Positions 17,301 to 21,240 of a stretch of 21,240 nucleotides of DNA are shown here, one piece after another; the first letter of the stretch is position 1, and each line of letters begins with the position of its first letter. Source of the stretch: Caryophanales bacterium UBA6331 (GTDB lineage: Bacteria; Bacillota_I; Bacilli_A; RF39; UBA660). A program made the position numbers and the translations under genes. Location of the stretch: contig DJSP01000111.1 in NCBI GenBank assembly GCA_002438065.1, positions 586 to 21,825 of the forward strand, given 5' to 3'. Under the pieces are notes generated by a model. It searched no databases and was not told where the DNA came from. It saw only the letters and a list, made by a program, of their open reading frames with translations.

Positions 17301-20300
17301 CAGTAACTTCTTTTTGTAAATCAAAACCATAATTTGTATTAGCTGCTTTATCTAAGTTAAACATATAACTACCAAATAATGTTGAATTCCTTTTCAAAGT
17401 AGATATATTAATTGTATCATAATCATCTCCTGCATCATTAATTAAATTATTTATTAATTCTGCATTATCAGCATTATCTACTTGATATAATATACATGGA
17501 AATCCATCTATAATAATTCTCAAATCTTCATCTCCAGAATCAATCTGAGATGGTGTTTTATGAGGATTAGTATATCCTTTATATAATTTATCATTAATAA
17601 ATCTAGCAATACCTGTATTATTCATATGAGAAGATTCCATATAGTCACATTTTAATGTAAATGTATATTCCGGTTTCCAAGTATAATTATAAGTACCTGT
17701 TGACTGATTAATGCCTGCAATTGGATTACCTAATGTAATTTTATGTTTACCAATTTTAGATGGTTTATTAGGATCTTTAGGTTCTTCATCATATATTTTC
17801 ATTTTATAGTTTTTAACAGCGTATGCTAATGTAGATGTACCTTGTAATGTAACTTCAACGTTCTTATATACATTAATTTTAGTTTCATCAATTTTTTTAG
17901 TAACCATTATAACTGTACAGTTGACTACGTTTGATTTTGAATCTGCTTTATTAACCAATTTATTCATAATTTCAAATGTATTATTTTTTACAGTTGATTT
18001 TCTAGCAGACTTATATCTATCAGGCATTGAAGATGAACCTGTATTTCTAATAAAGTAAACTTCTGTTATTCCTGAAAAACTGGTAAGATCGTTTTTATTA
18101 ATTTCTGCTTGTCTATCAGCTTCATTAGTAATACATGAATGAAAATTACGTAATATTTCAGACTGTGCTAATGGGCGATTATATATTCTAAATACTTTTA
18201 AATCAGTTTGTCCAAATACATCTTTATTATTAATCGTATTTTTATTAAATGTTATTTTATTTGATAACAAAGATGGCGTTTGATTTGAATATTTTAATTT
18301 TGCAATAATACCATTAATATATATTGCAAAATGAGGTAATACTGTTTGTGATTTAGATAATATTTCAGGTGATTGAGTGTTTAATTTTGAATTAACATAA
18401 CTATTTACAACTAATGTAATATGCATCCAATCATTTTCAACAAAATTAACATTATTAAAATCTGCAAATTGTATTGTATCAAATGATACGTTTAATAAAT
18501 TACCAATTGATATTGCTAATTCATTTAAATCACCCGTAAATCTAGCTCTAAATAAAAATTCAATAGTATATCCTTGAGGTTTACCTGTATCGGGATTTTT
18601 TAATAAAGCATCATTTAATGAACTAATATCATAATCTGATTCTTCAGTATTATTAAAAGAAACTATATTACCATAAGTATCTCCAAAAAATCTAACATAT
18701 TTATCTCCTACATATGATAACTTATTTGAAGCATTTTCAGTTTCTTTAACACGATATCCTACAAAATTTTCATTATCAAATAAATTATTAAATTTAATTT
18801 TGTAATCATTTACTGAAGATAACCATTCATTAGAATTAATATCAGTGGTATTCGTTCTATTAATATCAAAATTCATAACTAATCCTGACATAACTGGTCC
18901 AGTAACATCATCTAATTCTTGAATCGATATAACTTGGTTTCTAATACCACTAGAATACTTTTTACCATCTTTATATTGAATTATTTCATAATATAATGTA
19001 TAATTACCAGCAACATTTTTACCATGTTCTAATTCACATGTAATGATATTATTTCTAGTAACACTCAAAACATTCCAATTAGTAGGTTCAATAGTTTTAG
19101 CATTTTCTTCATCATCAATATAATATCTAATATTAGCACGATTAGATAAATTAGTTAATAACTTAGCATTCATTGTTATATTCTTAATAGTAGTAATTTC
19201 TGTAGTAAATTCTTCATCATATAAATACATACTATTAGGATCTAATGCGTAAATAAATTTATTATCATTATAATAATACTGTTGTATAGAACCTTCAATG
19301 GTATAAACTATATTTACTTTTAATGAATTTATATTTTCTAATAATTCCATTTTATAAGTAATTTTTTGATTTTGTACGTCTAATATATCTTCTTGTTCAA
19401 TGTCATTAATTTTAAATGATTCAATTTTAATATTTTTTGATTTTGTTATATCTAAAATAATTTCATGTAATTTATCAGGAGTAGTTTTTTCTTTAATTAA
19501 TGTAAAATCATAATCACTTGATCCTGATTTATATGCTACACCAATATTAGATTTGCTAACACTATATTTTAAACAATCAGTTAATATATTTCCATCTTTA
19601 TCTAAAATTGATAATACGTTGTTTCCTAAATAAAAATATAAACTATAATAATTAGAACCATCACTATCTTCTAATTTAATTTTTGTTAAATCAACATCAA
19701 CTGTATGAGGACCTTTTAATAATTTACCTTGAGTAATTTTTTCACCTTTAAAATATAGTATATAAGTTCCATCTTGAGCTACACTATTTTGATAATAATA
19801 ATTAAAAGTTAATTTAGTATCAGTTTCATTATAGAACAATGAAGGAACTAATGTATTTTGATAATTATATGGATATAACGGGTTTGCAGCATCAGATGGT
19901 TTACAATATTGTAATATATATGATGATCCTGTTCCACCTCCACCACCTGAACCTGATGAAAATTCTACCCATTCATAAACTTTTGATTCTTCATTATAAA
20001 ACCATTTATATACTTTATCTTCTTCAACAACGTAGCCTAAAGTACCAACTGGACGAGTTGTATCTGATTTAATGTATGATAAACTTGAATGATCATTTAC
20101 AATATAATAATTACCTGCATCATCGCTAGCTGCTGTTAATTTATCCCATCCATCAGTTAATCTAATTAATCTATCATTTTTTGATATTGATAATGATCTT
20201 ACATATGTGCAATTAACAAATTTTGTTAAATCATCGCTAATTTCATCTTCAGTTTTAAAATCACTCTTTTTAAATCTAGCTTTAAAATATCCATTTTCAT

Positions 20301-21240
20301 TTCTAGTATCATTAGCTTTATTTTTATCTATAGAATATATTTCAAATTCATAATCAAATGGATATGTTATTTCTCCAATAATAGTATTATGAGTAATACT
20401 AACTTTATCACCTAAAGTACAATAATAACTTGCATTATTTAATGGAAAAGTTAATGATACATAATCATTATATACAGTTCCCGATTCACTAATAACTGGT
20501 ACCTTTATTTCTTCATATAATATAGGTGTTACTTCAAATGTAGTATCTAATGAAATTATTGCATCACCATAATATTTTACAACATTACCAGGTTTCCATT
20601 CTATATTATCTAATTCATCTAACATTTTAAATGAATCAGTTGTTACAAATGCTTTAGTTATTTTATTTGTTTCTTCAGTTAATTCATTAATATCATCATG
20701 AGCAGATGTTAATGAATCATCAATAGCTTTTAAATGAAATTCTAAATTTGATTTTTTATCACTTTCTGTTAATGTATTATTATCATTGGCAATATAATCT
20801 TTAATATATTGTTTATTGTTTTCATCATATACTTGTTTAGATGATAAACCAACTCGATCAACTATGATAGATGAATCACCAAAAATTGGAGTTGTTGCAA
20901 ATTCAAATGTACCAAGATTAATATTTGCCGCAAGAATTGATTGTGCTAAGTCACTAGTACACTTTCCTGAAATTAAATTTAATTGATATATTTCAGGAAC
21001 TATTGTCATTTCATCAAATTTTGAATTTCTAATATTTATTATACCATTTCCATAAAAATGATTTGTATAAAATGATTCTATCGTACTATCAATAATGTTT
21101 ATATTACTAATACCATTTACTTTAATACCATCTAAATTAACGTATTTAAAATTACAATTTATAATATCAATATTATTAGAAGATCCAGTCAAGCCTCCCC
21201 TATTCTTTTGTTTACAATTTTTAAAGCATATATAATTATT
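11329..21240 (-). CDS. Giant phage tail fibre/adhesin: beta-helix, LamG-like, CotH-like, LRR and DUF285-type repeats (>=3,303 aa, 5' end outside)
   Basis: Open to the right edge. A TTG at 21190-21192 could serve as start, but the frame continues upstream with the same beta-helix sequence (NNYICFKNCKQKN), so I treat the gene as partial. By coordinates: 20850-21240, beta-helix rungs (IDIINCNFKYV, INIIDSTIESF); 20000-20700, fibre spacer; near 19950, a Gly-rich hinge (SSGSGGGGGTGSS); 18090-18900, a LamG-like lectin fold ending KVFRIYNRPLAQSEILRNF; 16550-17880, a CotH-like kinase fold; 14900-15480, LRRs (LNELDLSNCEKLQTLTL); 11500-14260, a long array of BspA/DUF285-like units (VTSIEGMFAYCSKLKGSIP). 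At more than 3,300 residues (roughly 370 kDa) it is far larger than ordinary fibres. A host-surface adhesin is inferred. A strong terminator follows its TAA. Confidence 0.88.
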   Translation of the reverse strand, partial: NNYICFKNCKQKNRGGLTGSSNNIDIINCNFKYVNLDGIKVNGISNINIIDSTIESFYTNHFYGNGIINIRNSKFDEMTIVPEIYQLNLISGKCTSDLAQSILAANINLGTFEFATTPIFGDSSIIVDRVGLSSKQVYDENNKQYIKDYIANDNNTLTESDKKSNLEFHLKAIDDSLTSAHDDINELTEETNKITKAFVTTDSFKMLDELDNIEWKPGNVVKYYGDAIISLDTTFEVTPILYEEIKVPVISESGTVYNDYVSLTFPLNNASYYCTLGDKVSITHNTIIGEITYPFDYEFEIYSIDKNKANDTRNENGYFKARFKKSDFKTEDEISDDLTKFVNCTYVRSLSISKNDRLIRLTDGWDKLTAASDDAGNYYIVNDHSSLSYIKSDTTRPVGTLGYVVEEDKVYKWFYNEESKVYEWVEFSSGSGGGGGTGSSYILQYCKPSDAANPLYPYNYQNTLVPSLFYNETDTKLTFNYYYQNSVAQDGTYILYFKGEKITQGKLLKGPHTVDVDLTKIKLEDSDGSNYYSLYFYLGNNVLSILDKDGNILTDCLKYSVSKSNIGVAYKSGSSDYDFTLIKEKTTPDKLHEIILDITKSKNIKIESFKINDIEQEDILDVQNQKITYKMELLENINSLKVNIVYTIEGSIQQYYYNDNKFIYALDPNSMYLYDEEFTTEITTIKNITMNAKLLTNLSNRANIRYYIDDEENAKTIEPTNWNVLSVTRNNIITCELEHGKNVAGNYTLYYEIIQYKDGKKYSSGIRNQVISIQELDDVTGPVMSGLVMNFDINRTNTTDINSNEWLSSVNDYKIKFNNLFDNENFVGYRVKETENASNKLSYVGDKYVRFFGDTYGNIVSFNNTEESDYDISSLNDALLKNPDTGKPQGYTIEFLFRARFTGDLNELAISIGNLLNVSFDTIQFADFNNVNFVENDWMHITLVVNSYVNSKLNTQSPEILSKSQTVLPHFAIYINGIIAKLKYSNQTPSLLSNKITFNKNTINNKDVFGQTDLKVFRIYNRPLAQSEILRNFHSCITNEADRQAEINKNDLTSFSGITEVYFIRNTGSSSMPDRYKSARKSTVKNNTFEIMNKLVNKADSKSNVVNCTVIMVTKKIDETKINVYKNVEVTLQGTSTLAYAVKNYKMKIYDEEPKDPNKPSKIGKHKITLGNPIAGINQSTGTYNYTWKPEYTFTLKCDYMESSHMNNTGIARFINDKLYKGYTNPHKTPSQIDSGDEDLRIIIDGFPCILYQVDNADNAELINNLINDAGDDYDTINISTLKRNSTLFGSYMFNLDKAANTNYGFDLQKEVTDSEGNVSKVDRYPYLQSFEINANDSAGAAAFLPYDETRKNDKGESFASEYAYYLDTYEARTVYEETDLYDDADKITIGEYSDCVKIDTENNEYVVFGFPVFRKDESGFTDVTLTYKNQPESGKEYYRPCYGEDHLCLNGIIQTINYLNDTRVNKNPDYFKKFINVDFAIDYFIVTMSVGMVDNLGKNLMMNSWNIDNDGNPFNPKYINPELIVNTSNNAIRDDINICYWYPSFYDLDTCLGLDNFGVESVSVDAEPIIDKLSGYEFRSYMQIYENMSNVNEKYQELVDTTDGKQIQVNDQNISFENLKYLPNELLDTMLKIKHEDPDILNELSKKSASYSYIIILNGSQNVIQLTNSIELKSNDWYIFDPKTYKITTASQDKIRRYSLYSTAYSSLWNALLNNYFSQIYNDYVELRAKTLNVDNLLDKLSENTFDAIPKNYYNFNSQLKYLAPCSTLSSEQDIARYCNMCNGDREIKVKYWLKNRLNFVDTLIVNNLNMPNEDSDTGKSLIIFPYADGTKSLYIQTKQPQYISIQSDTSGTAIRKYVNNTLQDDPNYPGVKFDVKVNRQVQTHISGSRNMINFYSFASFDPSEITLSDMLYLKDISIATSSSPNTNIKVLTMPNANNVYCAFNTMDIHIKTDTFNTLDLSRCFYLNELDLSNCEKLQTLTLPDSGRIKSINLSGCKELRSLTISNLFQLTSLNLTNCVNLTNLTIQNAEKLKTLDLTGLPLNKLKIDNTGLSKISISSVNGTRSISSIDINDNITSFKLTSSQFTSKTTLDLSKCTKLNEVYCTDNVNLEKIILPKNTDDTDKRLGIANNKSLSTIGFNDDTGTETDLFKTGTCNLKYFRNGTTDKTIMTRINSSWYYFGGTAIEIINNLNTSNGYFYGASSLTTIKNSKINIPGGEVFRNTKIYYLDDTVTLTYDTTSSTKSLALCFYGSSNISMNAVKKVLKTVTDKPTNLQRFLFNAQFKDNSDRIINESLFDNINVSNADLLFASSNIISVTKRLFKTNNNIISGQGLFKSCTSLTNLSSDSLPNIFTDLRGGFYNCTSLYQPPSISNLTNLTNVDGLFCGCSQLQYSMKNLTKNILDTSDSNYISPKHATSNNKEGDFYLISTYPLINLTTAVGMYYNTKIKGVSEITVSGDGTTIAQSCFPEKYFKNNTKLKKLIGMFQHCSNITTILPNNFIDSSIVENVDGMFAYTNIYSESSLTDANNVLPANFFYESKSDTNILTSLGSPTVNDITTISEYSSETDLLKETSKDTDTNQSYYTITSSIDSFGSFSIKRRGLFEGSTIQYISPSLFDKLTKLTSVHGLFANCTRFKCFKDGTESIKNIFVFNTKLVNVSFLFFNTLINIPFDTDLFKTNTLIEYMIGTFAYNRQIKVDEIQPMIKIAHLKNLKNTTALYAGNMYYKLDGNTNNDLSNKDNLNNVFKELTNLSYTGFMFFRSGITITFSTDKLFNTNIICTQHMFDQCYYNNNQMSYLMYDLTSNGTDKYGFNKPQNHVAVNNTLTEYYKTNINAFGGILGKVPKYLFQDCLNLKKCTYMFAGTCLTGEIPSTIFDVTDNHNIVKNQYVGQVFKYKDDLDRDVISNNVYFYKDNTGKYVYGEYDSTNNQFIMNKYTDGSTEQRYSICENFEYSIDGLKETNAIYFNNITSVAFMFAMCTHLRNADPISEIDYTTSRYKQSTIPFKYNGYRKATSTDDITFAYVIDDIQLSFRPYNPDTDSEKTKFVLDNTNWQMTNSAIINDSTGDSIDVNYSRLYILHPLIFMYLINLESVTGFMSGCNELQGCLPNDIFYYNIKLKYASRFCADCYNLYGFYNKSLENNELHNIFYKPGTTSFNISDLKYMFYNCRQIGELIVNDELVSDSRVRPAKLSGSNYSDGFLAWTSTLGNFLLKNVTSIEGMFAYCSKLKGSIPKNMLTNSRYIRSDLVTRGAFAGTNSDLFNKGEGYSNVFTDNQALSASYNVELGTELDSKYFNNSKTIVND
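11500..14260 (-). other. DUF285/BspA-type repeat array (C-terminal third of the giant protein)
   Basis: At least ten units follow the pattern L-x-x-[VAC]-x-x-[ML]-F-x-x-C-x-x-[LIF] with variable spacers, often followed by [IL]-P-x-x-[IM][FL]. Examples are LTNVDGLFCGCSQLQ, LKKLIGMFQHCSNIT, LTSVHGLFANCTRFK, LKKCTYMFAGTCLTGEIP, VAFMFAMCTHLRNA and LKYMFYNCRQI. Such repeats occur in surface proteins of Mollicutes, Bacillota and Bacteroidetes. The spacers differ greatly in length, so this is a diverged array rather than a recent tandem duplication. Confidence 0.75.
14900..15480 (-). other. Leucine-rich repeat block in the giant protein
   Basis: Units of about 21-23 residues, each L-x-x-L-[DNT]-L-[ST]-x-C-x-x-L: LDLSRCFYLNELDLSNCEKL, SINLSGCKELRSLTI, SLNLTNCVNLTNLTI, TLDLTGLPLNKLKI. 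Spacing is regular here, unlike the looser array that follows. This block joins the CotH-like domain to the DUF285-type array, giving a continuous solenoid. Confidence 0.8.
16550..17880 (-). other. CotH-like atypical kinase fold inside the giant protein
   Basis: Landmarks of the CotH family appear in order. TLQGTSTLAYAVKNYKMKI matches the RGS-x-KKSYxI lysine strand (17761-17880). CDYMESSHMNNTGIARFIND matches N-x-x-Y-x-D-P-S-x-M-R-N. GSYMFNLDKAANTNYGF follows. DFAIDYFIVTMSVGMVDN matches the helix ending in the metal-binding Asp/Asn (16741-16800), and YPSFYDLDTCLGL matches PWDxDxxxG (16561-16620). In characterised CotH proteins these positions bind ATP and metal. Whether this copy is active is unknown: the Arg of the first motif is Gln and Trp-Asp is Tyr-Asp. 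Confidence 0.72.
18090..18900 (-). other. LamG/concanavalin-like lectin domain in the giant protein
   Basis: Starts with SGLVMNFDINRTN and passes through YTIEFLFRARFTG, NDWMHITLVV and FAIYINGIIAK. It ends in LKVFRIYNRPLAQSEI, the strong closing signature of LamG_3-type jelly rolls. It lies immediately N-terminal to the CotH-like domain. The fold commonly binds glycans or proteins; no ligand can be named from sequence. Confidence 0.8.

Noticed and set aside
21190..21192. TTG as the true start of the giant gene, with AGGGGAGG just upstream
   Set aside because: The purine-rich stretch is only one base from the TTG, too close to work, and the frame stays open upstream with continuing beta-helix-like sequence, so the start lies outside the window.
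1..21240. Diversity-generating retroelement acting on the fibre genes
   Set aside because: No reverse transcriptase and no near-identical template/variable repeat pair with adenine-biased differences was seen; the protein repeats are too diverged.
1..21240. CRISPR arrays, tRNA genes, insertion sequences
   Set aside because: No regularly spaced identical DNA repeats, cloverleaf-like segments or transposase frames were found; intergenic space is too short for most of these.

Overview
The window looks like part of a large tailed-phage (or prophage) genome infecting a low-GC Gram-positive host, most likely a gut Bacillota or relative. The DNA is strongly A+T rich. Every gene I can support lies on the minus strand. 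Most starts have a strong Shine-Dalgarno sequence (GGAGG, AGGTGA), three clear genes use TTG, and nearly all stops are TAA. The holin belongs to the SPP1 family, and one product has a classical Sec signal peptide ending in an A/V-x-A type cleavage site.

In transcription order (high to low coordinates) the region starts with a giant open frame of more than 3,300 codons (11329 to the right edge, 5' end outside). It is a tail-fibre/adhesin-like protein built as beta-helix, Gly-rich linker, LamG-like lectin fold, CotH-like atypical kinase fold, leucine-rich repeats, and a very long C-terminal array of BspA/DUF285-type repeats. A rho-independent terminator follows. Next come a 966-aa fibre with pyocin-knob-like modules, three SGLDAD-type repeats and a pectate-lyase-like beta-helix; a 442-aa beta-rich protein; a 407-aa protein with a coiled coil and beta-helix flanked by acidic low-complexity stretches; and a 44-aa ORF.

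Then comes a cluster of small genes (4031-5575) that share a short beta-rich domain. One of them is interrupted by an in-frame TAA exactly where it aligns with its intact neighbour. This cluster runs into a secreted 237-aa protein, an SPP1-family holin, a second terminator hairpin, and a membrane-anchored coiled-coil protein. Virion-type genes then resume: a 98-aa beta-rich protein, a 574-aa fibre with BspA LRRs, and the first ~143 residues of another fibre-like protein running off the left edge.

My reading is that this is the host-recognition and lysis region of the phage. Several long fibres carry alternative binding modules (LRR, lectin, beta-helix, knob), and a holin and small envelope-associated proteins sit between them. 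No endolysin, integrase, tRNA, CRISPR array or reverse transcriptase is visible. No stretch over 300 bases lacks a gene; the largest gaps (about 95 and 113-140 nt) hold the two terminators. The most notable points are the kinase-like CotH fold inside a giant tail protein and the nonsense-split paralogue next to its intact sister gene.
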